60,202 nt of DNA from Chara braunii (GCA_003427395.1 BFEA01000197.1:982239-1042440), one strand, 5' to 3'; positions 1 to 11,029 are shown, counted from the stretch's first letter. Made by a program: numbers and translations. Notes: generated by a model not told the origin, from the letters alone.

Positions 1-69
<69 letters not shown>
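1..69. repeat. (GA)n microsatellite
   Basis: Uninterrupted GA dinucleotide run reaching the left window edge, so its true length is unknown. Read on the minus strand it is (CT)n, the same arrangement as the tract that precedes the orphan exon at 3.2-3.4 kb. From 70 to 319 I see no gene or further structure. Confidence 0.97.
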
Positions 70-75
<6 letters not shown>

Positions 76-319
76 TCCATTTATTGTTATGAGTGAACGA
101 TAATTTATACAGTTCCCTCCGTCTCCATGGTGCCCTCAAGCAGTTAATCAGAATATTTCTATGTTTGTTTGTTTTCGGTCTCGTATGCACCAGTTGGATC
201 ACATAGAAGATACATCCATTTTCGATCCGTTTTCTGCATTTTTTTAGCTGGAACTTTGTGCTGTTAATTTCCACAATTGTTGATCCGAATGTTCGTTTAA
301 TTACTTTACATTTTTCATT

Positions 320-2052
320 TCATAGTTCTCCAGCTGTGCAGTAAATCATTGCGTTCGGTTGAAGTATTGATGTTAACTTCGTAGTGTAACCCGATCGAAC
401 CAATTTAAACAAAACAGGTATATTATGATTCACCTCATTGTTTCCATTCTTCTTCCTCTTTCTCCTTCTTCGTCTTCGGTTTTTCCGAGTCTGTCTGTCT
501 TTTCCCCTTGTATTCAAGAATGGATTCAGTCTCCTAATCAGTGCTGCTTCCATCCCTATCACCTCTGATCTCACTCCCGCCCAAATGGATATGAGAACAT
601 ATTTCTCCCAACCAAATTTGTGCAGCCAACTGTATAGTTTCCGTTGTGCTCCTCTATTTGGATTCTTGGCCAAGTTTATATGTTCACTCCATCTCTTGTC
701 GGGCTGTCTTCCTGTCCTCCCCACGTACATATGTCTACACCAAGGTGAAACTCCCTGTACTAGCTTGTTGCTCAATTTCCGTTGATAGCCTGTGTATCTA
801 CTCCCACTTCTGTGTTGTGGTGAGGTCGCCTGATGTTGAGGTGTCTTCTACCTTCCCGACAGATCTTCGGCACTCGAAGATGTGTCGGATGAGTCATACT
901 CATCACTCCCGCTTGATCTTGTACTAAGGCTCTCGTAATCATCCTCACTTGTGTCGCCGCCAGTTGTATTGGACACTCTGATGTTATCTGGATCTGGCAT
1001 GATCTGTGTTTCAAGATCAGAATCCCGGTTGAAGTCCCGCCCCTTGTAGGCGATCAATCCAGGAACTTGCCCCAATGCCGAGATCGCTTGTGGCTTGTCC
1101 TTGTACTTGATGTCATGCATCTTGCATAAGACCTTTAGGTCCATGTAGTGAAGACGAAGGAGCTGCATGTCCGTCATCGGTTCGACCCCAAAATTAATGC
1201 TCCGTTTTGCCTTTGACTTCGCTGCCGACACGTTGCGATTAATCTTCGTTCGTCCTCTCTTGGGTGTGGAGGGATTACGCGTCCCAATCTGCTTTTGTTC
1301 GGTGCGCTTCTGCTTGGCATACTTCGACTCGGAATGTTGCGGCTACCATGTACTGAAGTTGGTAATCCAGCCATTGTCCCCACTTATCCGTTCGGATGAA
1401 TCGAAGACGATACGATCAGAGTGCAGGTACGAGTCGGTTCATTGATCTTCTGCAACGCACCCTTCACAACCGCCAGATCATACTTTAGTAGTTTTAGGTT
1501 GTTGACCTCCTTCTGCACTTCCGACACCATCCTTTCTACTTTATCTTCCGCCTTTGCATTTTTCTGACCGGTTGCGCTTGGACCAACTTGATTTTGTCCC
1601 CCTTGGTTCATCTCTGTCGGCTTCAGTGCTTCATCAATGATGGACTTGAGCGCGTCCGGAGTTAGCTCAGACTTCTTTGCAATGTCTTCCTTGTTCGGAG
1701 GAGCCAGCTGCTTTTCACTTGTCTTTCGTGTGAGTTGCTCCAGTGTCTTGAGAACTTTGTCCATCTCCCAGCGGAGCTTAAAGATTTCTTCCTTTAGATC
1801 CGCCGTAAACCACGCTCGATTTCCCGGTGGGGGGAAATCATTCCGTCTTTGCTCCCACAATGGTCTCCATAACCACCTTGGAGATTTTGACTCCGCCCTT
1901 CTTGTCTGTGACGATGGTCATCTTGACTTATGTCTTCTATCTCTCGGAGTTTTTGATCTCCCCCTTCTTGAGCGCTTCCTCCCTTGAGATCCGGAAGATG
2001 ATGATGAGTGTCTGCGACGCCTCCTGTCCGACGATGATCGCGAACGGGACAT
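320..2052 (-). pseudogene. GIY-YIG endonuclease-domain gene remnant (RS-rich, coiled-coil, SAP-like, GIY-YIG)
   Basis: I join several minus-strand blocks into one gene. An ATG at 2052 opens an Arg/Ser-rich basic start of about 44 codons that meets an in-frame TGA at 1918-1920. The same frame then resumes to 1384 as a charged, coiled-coil-like segment. After a probable intron a basic stretch leads, in another frame (about 1345-848), into a SAP-like helix pair (LLRLHYMDLKVLCKMHDI) and an acidic Ser/Asp tail. A short probable intron near 770-850 precedes the last block, 320-775. That block has the YIG part of the nuclease (MYVGRTG), the R-x3-H of KRWSEHI, a Glu before LIRRLNPFLN and the terminal Asn. 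The first GIY triad is not visible. A very basic tail follows (RKNRRRRRRKRKK). GIY-YIG folds nick or cut DNA; the SAP-like and basic parts suggest chromatin or DNA binding. Exon joins are inferred; the internal stop argues for a decayed copy. Confidence 0.6.
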
Positions 2053-3199
2053 CTTCCTTGAAGCTTGGGAACGTCAGGTAGGTAGTCTTCGTACTTGAAA
2101 TCGATACAAAACCCCACAACGCCGTTGATCGTCTTCAGTACACACCAGATAAGTAAAATAAAATCTCGAAAAATCGCTGAGTAATCTCCACGCTATAGTA
2201 ATCTCCAACAAATCGCCACTATGATATCATGAAAGAAAAGAGTTACGAATGATGAGAGAGAGATAAAGATAGTGAATGTAAAATGGAAGAGTGACAGGTC
2301 TATACAGTGCCAATCATCGCGGGTACCGCCCGCAAGTTCTAAGCACCGTGCATAGAGATAAACACATGCAAATGTAGATAGAACGTTCGAGGTTTTACTT
2401 TCACAGCATACACATGCAAATGTCAACAGAACGTGCGAGGTTTTACTTTCACAACATACACGCTATGTCCATGGCATGCGACACCAGTCACGATTACCCT
2501 TCTACCTCACTGCTCAGGTAATCATTTCAGCCACTATCCTCAGTATTTATACCCTTCGTTCCCAGTCCTTCTCCGCCACTTTCCCTATCCTTGCAGTGTA
2601 CTCATCATCTATCCTCAGGATCTCCCGTAGTCGCTCTCTGTGTTGTCCTTGTCGTCGTCGATTTCCAACATGCCTTCAATCTGGAGCTACTTTCATCATA
2701 TTTAATGATTCTGTGCATGCTACTCACGTACTCTCCTCTCTGTCGGAGTTCCGTCTTACTATGGTACTTGCCTATAACTCCGCTGTTTTTTTATACTGAC
2801 TCGAATCTGACATTGTTTGTTGTTCTGTTCTTGTTTACTTTCATGACCGTGGATTTTCCTTAATTTCCAGGTGAGTACTTTTTCTTTCAAGTTATTGGTT
2901 CATTTCCACTGCTTTAGGTCTTTCATCTTCTATCTGTTTCGTATGTTTGGAAATGTGAGCGACATTGTTACGTCATTATATCTGCAGAAATTTCGTGATA
3001 TTCTGGAGTACTTAGTCGTGTATGTTTCTTTTTCGTCCCTGAAAATTTATTTTCATTCCGTGCAAAATTATATTTTTGATTTTTGATTTTTGATTTTTCG
3101 ATTTGTGATTTTAGCTTTATATTCCGAGTCGTGTGAATTTCTTGACGTATTTTATTCCGGACTTTCAGTTTTATATCCGTCGATTTGGTGCTTCTTTAC
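2053..3199. other. No gene seen; possible intronic or intergenic DNA
   Basis: No frame carries a recognisable domain here. The interval holds the 48-bp duplication at 2362-2457 and a run of TTTTTGA-type repeats near 3076-3110. It lies between the GIY-YIG remnant and the orphan exon, both on the minus strand. Confidence 0.5.
2362..2457. repeat. 48-bp tandem duplication
   Basis: Two adjacent units start with ACACATGCAAATG and share the stretch CGAGGTTTTACTTTCACA. They differ at a handful of positions (for example GTAGATAG versus GTCAACAG). Confidence 0.85.
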
Positions 3200-3433
3200 T
3201 CCTGAAATTTATTTCGGACGTCCGCGTCCCTGCAGTTTCGGATGAACTCAAGTATCGCGGCGCGGGTTATCCTCCGTGGGTAATCCATGAGTCGGAGTTC
3301 CCGTCCGAACAGGTCAATCACGGGCGGTAGATCCGCCATCTCGTATGTGTTAGCTACCATTCGATGAAAAGTTCCGATAATCGTCAAGGTCTTGGTTCTC
3401 TCAAAACCCGCACTTCTGAAGTGACGCAACGTC
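3200..3433 (-). CDS. Orphan internal exon, unknown protein
   Basis: On the minus strand an open block of 78 codons is bounded by good splice signals. Upstream lies a (CT)n tract ending in CAG (acceptor at 3434-3436); downstream is a GTAAAG donor just after 3200. The peptide reads as ordinary globular protein (for example MVANTYEMADLPPVIDLF and RRITRAAILEFIRNCRDADV), unlike the low-complexity shadows nearby. I do not recognise the family. It could be an exon of a gene related to the GIY-YIG remnant downstream on the same strand, or a captured exon inside an element. Confidence 0.4.
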
Positions 3434-3435
<2 letters not shown>

Positions 3436-3494
<59 letters not shown>

Positions 3495-3495
3495 N
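3436..3495. repeat. (GA)n microsatellite, polypyrimidine tract on the minus strand
   Basis: About 60 bp of GA repeats with ambiguous bases at its right edge (3495-3507). On the minus strand it forms a textbook pyrimidine tract directly before the acceptor CAG of the orphan exon. Confidence 0.9.
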
Positions 3496-3531
3496 GAGGN
3501 TGAATNNCAAAATTGAAATATGGGTCAAATT

Positions 3532-3870
3532 GCGGCCGCAATCTATTTCGCAGTTGGAATGATTTTTTNAAATTTATGTAGCGTTTGTCCTGGAAAGATC
3601 ACAACAAAATTTACGAGTACTCCAATTTTCAGGTTTTTTCACGCATTCTTTTGAGCGCGAAAACTCACTGAATTTGGAGTACTTTTCTAGTTGGCCCAGG
3701 CATGGCTGAGTGACAAAAATGGAAAATGTGCTGAATCGGCGCGACAATTATTTCGCATTCTAAATGATTTTTTGTAAATGTTCTATTATTATTTCTAGAA
3801 AGAACACGACCTCATCTATGGATTCTCAAAATTTCAGATTTTTGATCGTGTTCGTCCGAGCACAGAAAAT
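3532..3870. repeat. Diverged tandem repeat, about 205-bp period
   Basis: Two diverged copies of one unit: TATTTCGCA, then ATGATTTTTT, a GGAAAGA/AGAAAGAACAC block, then CAATTTTCAGGTTTTT or AAATTTCAGATTTTT. The TTTCGCA anchors lie at 3546 and 3751. It resembles a two-unit satellite fragment. No coding signal. Confidence 0.6.
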
Positions 3871-3968
3871 CGCCAAAGTTGCCTCTTGCAAAACACCTGT
3901 TTCGTTGTGCCTGAGAAGACGGGGCTCAACGCCTGGGCCTGAGGGCCCTTTTGCAGTTCACATGCCCT

Positions 3969-4066
3969 CACTTCTTTTTGGGGTCCGCTTCTACCCGGGG
4001 ACCGGCCCAATGCCCCCCACTTCTTTTTGGGGTCCACTTCCACTCGAGGACCGGTCCTTCATTTTT
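3969..4066. repeat. 49-bp tandem duplication
   Basis: CACTTCTTTTTGGGGTCC starts at 3969 and again at 4018, each followed by GGGGACCGG or GAGGACCGG. A third, weaker unit may follow near 4100. ORFs on both strands here only reflect the repeat. Confidence 0.8.
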
Positions 4067-4228
4067 CCAAAAGTCTCGGTTCTACCAGAGCTAGCTGTAG
4101 GTGGTCCGCAATTTTGCCAAGGACCGGTCCCCCAATTTTTTTTGCCCCCAAAAAACCCACTTGCGACCTGGTCGCCCGCCGCCGAAAATGCGACATCTTG
4201 ACACAGACGCCGAAGCCCACTATACCGC

Positions 4229-4380
4229 AGCCTAAGGGCTGCGAACACCGTCGCACACACACGGGCACTTTTTTTTTCGCCAACACGCACAACCCCCCAA
4301 ACTGATCCACCCATTTACACAAATAAATACACACACACATAATCACATTCACACACACACACACACATACAAACTGCGAC
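4229..4380. repeat. Dispersed module shared with the MITE at 58.3 kb
   Basis: Contains CACCGTCGCACACACA followed by GGGCAC and a T-run, CAACCCCCCAAAC, CACCCATTTACACA and a CA-rich stretch. The same modules occur inside the hAT MITE at 58.28-58.41 kb, in a different order. This suggests the left flank of the hAT gene is itself hAT-element sequence, although no terminus is resolved here. Confidence 0.5.
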
Positions 4381-4805
4381 CTTTCTTTTATTTATTTTCC
4401 AAATTTTATTTTTTATTTTTTTATTTTTTAATAGCGCAAAACAAGCGGCTAGAGAATTTTTTTAAAAAGGGTTGCAAGGGAAAAAAAAAAAGGTGGTTTG
4501 GGGGGTTCGGGCGCATGGGTGGGGCCGGGGGGCCAGGGGGGGCTACGGGAGGGTTTGGGTTGTGAGGGGCCTGAAAGCAAAAAAAACACTCGTCGTCTGA
4601 AAACAGAAACATCGCAAATGCCAAGATGTAATGATCGAAGCAAAACGCAAACCAATATAGCATGGATAATAGCAAAAATCTGACACATCGTGTCGAAGCC
4701 CCGCCAATCTGTGGAAAGAAGTACCAACCCGAAAATGCTGACGAAAAAGCACACTAAAATACACTGGAAACCAACAATCTCTGAAGTAGCAAACTGTAGA
4801 AAAGT

Positions 4806-4917
4806 GCGTACTGGAGAGTACACTATAATACAACATCACGAAACAATATGTCTGCGCATAAAAGTACCCAGTGGAAAGTATACTATAATACAACCTCACG
4901 AGACAGTACGTCTGTCA
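4806..4917. repeat. About 57-bp tandem duplication
   Basis: GAGAGTACACTATAATACAA and GAAAGTATACTATAATACAA head two adjacent units that continue with CATCACGA or CCTCACGA. Non-coding. The rest of 4381-4976 is A-rich or G-rich low-complexity DNA. Confidence 0.75.
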
Positions 4918-4976
4918 TGGATAACAAAAAACTAAAGTACAATGAGGAAGTCACGAAAATGCAAGTTCGTAATCCG

Positions 4977-6077
4977 TCAACGATCGTCGTGCGCACGCGG
5001 ATCTCGCTCGGACCAATGAGAAACTCCTCCGTGAGCCCGACCCCTGCCACCTCCTCGATCTCTCTGACGCTGGCCGCCGCGTCCGCCAGCGGAAGGCTCG
5101 GGAGCGACGGGAAGCTCGTCGGGATCGTCGTCCATAATGACTCTCCTGCCTCTCACTGTCCTCATGGCTGTTGCTGCTAGGTCATCACGTCGGCGTGACT
5201 CGCGTGCCATAGGTAGACCGTCAGTCCTTGAAGTCTCCCCCTCCTGGCGTCGATCTAAGGGCACGTGTCGGGCCTGCCTCAGTCGTGTAACAACATCAGG
5301 CTCCTCCAAAATAATCGACGCCTCTCTCAAACCGTACGTTCGCGGCGGATCCACTGCGCTCGTCGTGGCACCTTCTGCGGCCTCACGTCTGCCGTCACCG
5401 TCGCCACCACTGCCACCGCCGCCACCCCCTCTACCGCCAAACCCTGCAGCTACAACATCTCGACGTCTCGCGCTCGTGGAAACCCCTCTCAAACCTGGCT
5501 GGCGACCGGCACTCGCTGTCGTCACCCGTCTCGTCTCACTCCATGGTCGGTCTGTGCGATCGGACAACATGGTGTCCAGCAACTCCTGCGCACGCTGGGT
5601 AGTGTCTCTCCGTCTACGGGCGACCGACCTTGGGGTGAGGCTGCCGCCCTCCCTCGGAGCTGCGCTCAAGGGTGACGAAGGGCCTGCGGCGCCTCCAGAT
5701 GGCGCTGCGACCGAACCTCCAGAAGGTAAGTCCCCTGCGGCTCCGCCCGATGCCGCTGCAACGGAACCTCCAGAAGGTAAGCCCTCGGCACCCTCGCCAG
5801 ATGGCAGTGCGATGGAACACCCAGAAGGTAAGCTGGGGCTGGCTGGCCCCCAAGATAAGTCCTGCACGTGAGGCAGCTTCCCCTCCTCCGGGATTGACCT
5901 CAAAATGCGCTGGTCAATCTCAAAAGGGAGGCTGCCTCGAGGCGTAGCCACATGCCTTATCTCCGGCCTCGTCCGTGACGGCGCAAAAGTAGGGACCGGG
6001 GGTATGCACGCGTCCCTGCCTACACGTCGCTCCTCGACCGGGCCACCGCCATGTGCAGGACGCCTATAACCCTCCAA
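4977..6077 (-). CDS. Low-complexity C-terminal extension of the hAT gene (or separate ORF)
   Basis: A 366-codon open frame rich in Gly, Ser, Pro, Arg and Ala, with Gly-rich and Arg-rich runs and the three 17-residue repeats listed separately. It has no recognised domain. It overlaps the preceding 309-codon ORF by 58 bp in a different frame, and the sense of the protein carries over near 6060, which suggests one frameshifted reading frame. Both lie directly downstream of the transposase on the same strand. They are most simply an extension of that protein, but a second element-encoded protein is possible. Confidence 0.4.
   Translation of the reverse strand: MEGYRRPAHGGGPVEERRVGRDACIPPVPTFAPSRTRPEIRHVATPRGSLPFEIDQRILRSIPEEGKLPHVQDLSWGPASPSLPSGCSIALPSGEGAEGLPSGGSVAAASGGAAGDLPSGGSVAAPSGGAAGPSSPLSAAPREGGSLTPRSVARRRRDTTQRAQELLDTMLSDRTDRPWSETRRVTTASAGRQPGLRGVSTSARRRDVVAAGFGGRGGGGGGSGGDGDGRREAAEGATTSAVDPPRTYGLREASIILEEPDVVTRLRQARHVPLDRRQEGETSRTDGLPMARESRRRDDLAATAMRTVRGRRVIMDDDPDELPVAPEPSAGGRGGQRQRDRGGGRGRAHGGVSHWSERDPRAHDDR
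5682..5832 (-). repeat. Three 51-bp coding repeats (17 residues each)
   Basis: GAACCTCCAGAAGGTAAG recurs at 5713 and 5764 with a diverged third copy at 5815. On the minus strand each unit encodes a variant of LPSGGSVAAxSGGAAG. The exact multiple of three keeps the frame open, as expected if the ORF was once translated. Confidence 0.8.
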
Positions 6078-6949
6078 AACAGTGCCTGGTGTGGCACCAC
6101 TGGCCCCACAGTAGTGCGAACCACCAAAGTCTGTGGCATCTCCTGTCCGTCCGCATCACGCCTGTCCACCTGTGTGGGGTCTCCCCCGCCGGACGCGGAC
6201 ATCGAATCGGCCGCGGACGGCACCCCCGACCCGCCAACACCAACGGCCCCCGCTACGGCCCCGTCCCCCCCGGTGGTCGGCGCTATCCCCTCCGCCTGTG
6301 CCGATGGGCGAATATCATCAACGCCCACTGACTGCCCCGTCTGTATGTCCTCCAGCCCCGGGGACATATGCACGGCGCCCTCAACTGAACCCGCGGGCAG
6401 AGGCACGCCCACGACCTCTTGCAATGTCTCCTCTGGCCTCAGCTGCACGGCAGAAGGCTGCGCCGGTTCCGAACGTGGCTCCTCTGTCAGTGCGAACCCG
6501 CTCTCGTGCATCCCCTGCTGAACATCTACTCCGGTACTCGAAACCTTTGCCGAAGCCGCCTCCCGCTGCGTCGTGTCATGAACCTCTGCCGGAGTATCCG
6601 TGTGGGCATCTGGCCCCACGTCAACAGACGCCAGCGTATATGTCCCCAGCTGCCTCTGTCGGTCCTCGTCCGCAAGACGGGCGAGCTCCTGCGTCCTGGG
6701 GTCCCTCTGTGCCATGAGGCACGCTCGACGACTATCAAGCCTATCCAGCCTCTCTGCAGATGTCTCTCCAAGGGGTGTCTTGTCCTCATCCCCCTCTGCC
6801 CCCAACATCACCTCTGTGCGCATGGCAGGGGAGAAACTACTCGGGTCCGCGAAGCCGATCTGTCCCAGTAAGTCCTGCATACCCACACTGATGTCCCCAC
6901 GGGACTCGCTCTCCCCTTGGCCCAGACCCATGCTCTCTCCCGGGGGCAT
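6020..6949 (-). CDS. Acidic, low-complexity middle part of the hAT gene's C-terminal extension
   Basis: 309 codons rich in Glu, Asp, Gly, Ala, Ser and Thr, with a charged helical patch (RLDRLDSRRACLMAQRDPRT) and no known domain. It sits between the transposase's C-terminal tail (ending near 7135) and the Gly/Arg-rich ORF, on the same strand. The 7135-6950 gap has two other open frames, so at least one more frameshift or stop separates the pieces. I read it as decayed extension sequence; function unknown. Confidence 0.4.
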   Translation of the reverse strand: MPPGESMGLGQGESESRGDISVGMQDLLGQIGFADPSSFSPAMRTEVMLGAEGDEDKTPLGETSAERLDRLDSRRACLMAQRDPRTQELARLADEDRQRQLGTYTLASVDVGPDAHTDTPAEVHDTTQREAASAKVSSTGVDVQQGMHESGFALTEEPRSEPAQPSAVQLRPEETLQEVVGVPLPAGSVEGAVHMSPGLEDIQTGQSVGVDDIRPSAQAEGIAPTTGGDGAVAGAVGVGGSGVPSAADSMSASGGGDPTQVDRRDADGQEMPQTLVVRTTVGPVVPHQALFWRVIGVLHMAVARSRSDV

Positions 6950-7134
6950 ATACCCATATCGCCAAACTCACTGAAACCGCCACCGCCGCCCATCGGTATC
7001 CCCTCAACCACCACATCAACCTCGGCACCGCCTCCACCTCCGGCCAGCGCACCACCATCTCCACCAACCAACCCTTGCTTGTCTCAGTCGTCACCCTGCA
7101 CCGACATAGGCCCGCCCTCCAATCTGTCCTCCAA

Positions 7135-9997
7135 TCACTGTCTCGGGCCCCTCACCAATCTCTGCAATTGATCTGCACTGGGTGGTTGTCGATGAAGCTG
7201 CTCCGTCGAAGTGGGAACAGCGGAGGATGATGCCGTGCCAGAGCGACCCTGAGGACGATGGCCAATCCGCGACTCTGCCACCCTCGAAGGTGCAGACCCA
7301 GGATTTGTCTTCCGCTCAATGGGAAGCGGGGCACTGAACGGAGACCTCGGACGCTCCAAAGGGCTCCTATGACGACCCCCAGACTCCTCCTCCAAATCAA
7401 CTCGAACGAAAAGGTCATCTCTGCCACTCCGTCAACGGACGTCCTCTGGGTCGCTCCACTCATCACGCTCATCCGCCGCAGGAGTGGCGCTAGCGGGGCC
7501 CGCCGGCTCATCCGCGTCCTCGTGACCCTCGGAATCACTGTCGTCTCGAGGGTACGGGTGCAATGTGGCGGCTCGAATCCCAAAAACATCGCCCACATCA
7601 CCCGGAGGAGCTCTGTACCCACATGGGTCTCGCTGCCATGAACGTCTCTGATCCTCGACCTCCTCCCGCGTTCTGCTCTTGCCGTCCCCTTCCACGAGGG
7701 GCGAATCCCGATACCTCCCTCCACGTCCAACAACGACTCATCTAGAGTCCACGGCAGCGCGAACCCGTGGCCTGGCCGCTGATGAGAGAGAAGGCGGACG
7801 TTGGCTGAGATCTCAACCAACTTCGCGACCTTCTCGAACTCAAGCCGGTTACGCTTCTTCGTCTGTACACCCTCGTGGACGGCCCAATTCCTCTCCATAG
7901 GAGAGGAGCACGTCCACATGTACATCACACGAAGAGCGATAACCTGCAACTGCGGGGCGCACTGCCCGTACCTCGACCACCAACACCCGAACTCGTATGT
8001 CTCCGCATCCCCCTGCACCTCTGTGCATCTCTATCTCCATCTCTCCCCCCCCAAGCAATCGTCCCCCTCCGTGTGTGGAAGTCGCGCAACTGTGTACATG
8101 CGGTCTCGTAATCGCGGCTCTCCACACTGAACCCTGTATGCGACAAGATGTAAGTCTCCGCCTCCCTCACCAAGCTCGCGTCGTAGTCGCTGACCACGCC
8201 CTCGAAGTACCTCAAGTCCCGCCGGCTGGGACAAAGAAGGTGAGCAGCGGCGTGCGCCGGCTCCAGCATGTGAGTGCATCGAGCCTGCACCCTCTTCACA
8301 ATGTAGTGTGCAAGATCTGCCGAAAGTGCACAAACCTCCTCTGCTACCTGGCGGGCCAGATCATGTGTCCACTTAACCACCCGCGACATGTGCAGCCCTC
8401 TGCGGTCCAACCTGCGCAGCAGGTCGTACACAGGCTCCATGATACGGAACAAGATGCCCATGGAATCCCACCAACTGCCATGTTGCACCTGACACCTGAC
8501 CCACCTAGCCAACTGACGAACGGAATGGTCCCAAGGGACCATACCCCAAGTATCGCCATCCACCGTCCTCTCCAAAGCTGACCTCACTGCCAGCAAACGC
8601 TCCACCATCGCGAACACGGATGCGATACGTGTCTTGCAAGGATAGATGAGGCCCATCTGACTGCTCTCCCCCCGGAAGATATGGAGAGCGGCGCCGTGCT
8701 CCTTAATGAAGCGCACCACCTCTCTCCCCCTCACGATGATGTCCTTGGACCACGGGCCCGAACAGCCAATGTCTGACAACATCTTGTTGCAGACATGCAC
8801 TGCGCATGGGAGCCACGTGATCCGTCGATGCTCCGGCCTCTGCTGGGGCCCCTGGAGCATGTTCGCCGCGGCGACGTACGCCGAGGCGGAGTCGGTGCAG
8901 ATGGCGTTCACCCACTTAGGGGAGAAGTCTTCGAACACCTTGATCCAGCGCGCCGACACATCAGGCGCCCGATCCCGCTCACCCTCCCTGTTCATCGTCC
9001 GGACGAGCATCACCCCATGCGACCCGCTGGCAAGGAAGTTAACGACGGGTCTAGCATCGCGTGACTTCCTTCCGTCTGACATAATGGTGGCCCCCGTGAC
9101 ATAGAAAGGAGCCCTGACCTCCGCGAGATCAGCTCCCACATTGTCCACCGTGTGGACAATGGTCTCTATGTCCGCGATCTCATTCTCTGAAGGCCACAAC
9201 ACCTTCACTTGTCCCGAAAAGTCCCTGAAGTGTCGGACAACGTCCAACCATGGCTCGCTTCGGAAGACGTTGAACACCAGGAGCTGACTGTACATAAACC
9301 GCAACCACTTCTTCTTGAACTCCATCTGCCACTTTGAAGTGAATGACTCCGTGATCATGTTCTGTCTCATCCTCTTCTGTGTTGTGGCTGCTGCCGTCGG
9401 TCTGTCCCCCTCCTCTCTCTCCTTCCTCTTCCCCGCANACGCACCCGCCTCAGCCGTATCCGCACCTGCCCGTGTACGAGCCGACACGTGCTCCGACGCA
9501 AAGTACTGGCCCCGCTGCCCCCCCGGTGCGCTGACAATGCCCTTCCCTCGCTCCCTCCCTGACGACCCCGCCCGTGCAACCTCCTCGACGTCGTCGTCCA
9601 TGTCGATCTGCTCCCCCACGTCCCTCATCTCTCCCTCCCCCCCCTCGTCTCGTCGCGGATCCATCGCAGGCGCCGCACCGTGAAGCTCCTCAAATCGCTG
9701 TATCCGCTCTAGGAACTTGTCGGACATCTTGTACTCACTGTTACAGTGGATGTCGACAAGTGCCTCGTCTGTCACTTCCGGACATCCCTTGCCTTGGCGG
9801 AAATGGCGCGCCGCCACGAACTGGTTGCCCTGGAACTCGTTGCCGCAAAAAACACACTTCAACATGCGATTGCCACGGAATCTCTCGCCGAGATTCTGTC
9901 CCACGCGGATGTACTTGTACACGCAGCACTTCTTCTGCGCCTTCCGATTCTCGTCCTCTCCCCCATCCTCAAACACCCGAGATTGACTTCGCGGCAT
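7135..9997 (-). pseudogene. hAT transposase (BED finger, DUF659, dimerisation region), frameshifted
   Basis: Starts at the ATG at 9997. Residues 48-72 form a BED-type zinc finger (C48, C51, H65, C72). Residues about 240-410 are the DUF659 half of the RNase H-like fold, with candidate catalytic Asp308 (TIMSDGRKSRD) and Asp369 (CTDSASAYVAA), and a WLPCAVHVC motif at about 395-403. The frame is lost near 8005-8050 beside a nine-C run. The next frame holds the hAT dimerisation signature (CWWSRYGQ, ERNWAVHEGVQTKKRNRLEF). A second shift near 7700-7745 leads to an acidic tail with an in-frame TGA at 7432-7434. hAT transposases cut out DNA with short TIRs and leave 8-bp duplications. One N at 9438 gives an unknown residue. 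At least two shifts and one stop make this copy inactive unless they are sequencing errors. Confidence 0.85.
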
Positions 9998-10143
9998 CGT
10001 GCCCGCTCGCCGACGGGTTCACCGAAGTGGTCCGTCCCCAGCCTGTCCCACGGAGCTCCAACTCCCGCCAGCATCCCTCCCCACACCAGGCCTCGTCGGG
10101 CGCACCCCTAGCTGCCTCTCTCGTGTCGCCCCCCCCCCCCCCC

Positions 10144-11029
10144 NNNNNNNNNNNNNNNNNNNNNNNNNNNNNNNNNNNNNNNNNNNNNNNNNNNNNNNNN
10201 NNNNNNNNNNNNNNNNNNNNNNNNNNNNNNNNNNNNNNNNNNNNNNNNNNNNNNNNNNNNNNNNNNNNNNNNNNNNNNNNNNNNNNNNNNNNNNNNNNNN
10301 NNNNNNNNNNNNNNNNNNNNNNNNNNNNNNNNNNNNNNNNNNNNNNNNNNNNNNNNNNNNNNNNNNNNNNNNNNNNNNNNNNNNNNNNNNNNNNNNNNNN
10401 NNNNNNNNNNNNNNNNNNNNNNNNNNNNNNNNNNNNNNNNNNNNNNNNNNNNNNNNNNNNNNNNNNNNNNNNNNNNNNNNNNNNNNNNNNNNNNNNNNNN
10501 NNNNNNNNNNNNNNNNNNNNNNNNNNNNNNNNNNNNNNNNNNNNNNNNNNNNNNNNNNNNNNNNNNNNNNNNNNNNNNNNNNNNNNNNNNNNNNNNNNNN
10601 NNNNNNNNNNNNNNNNNNNNNNNNNNNNNNNNNNNNNNNNNNNNNNNNNNNNNNNNNNNNNNNNNNNNNNNNNNNNNNNNNNNNNNNNNNNNNNNNNNNN
10701 NNNNNNNNNNNNNNNNNNNNNNNNNNNNNNNNNNNNNNNNNNNNNNNNNNNNNNNNNNNNNNNNNNNNNNNNNNNNNNNNNNNNNNNNNNNNNNNNNNNN
10801 NNNNNNNNNNNNNNNNNNNNNNNNNNNNNNNNNNNNNNNNNNNNNNNNNNNNNNNNNNNNNNNNNNNNNNNNNNNNNNNNNNNNNNNNNNNNNNNNNNNN
10901 NNNNNNNNNNNNNNNNNNNNNNNNNNNNNNNNNNNNNNNNNNNNNNNNNNNNNNNNNNNNNNNNNNNNNNNNNNNNNNNNNNNNNNNNNNNNNNNNNNNN
11001 NNNNNNNNNNNNNNNNNNNNNNNNNNNNN
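10144..11029. other. Assembly gap (886 N)
   Basis: A run of N preceded by an unusual C-run. It lies upstream of the hAT start codon and before the element's right end. Continuity of the two sides is assumed by the scaffold, not shown. Confidence 1.

Noticed and set aside
3764-4364. Overlapping ORFs on both strands
   Set aside because: They follow the 49-bp tandem repeat and C/G-rich composition; no domain.
4977-6949. A separate host gene downstream of the hAT transposase
   Set aside because: No known domain, and it lies between transposase and element flank on the same strand. An extension or second ORF of the element is simpler, though not proven.
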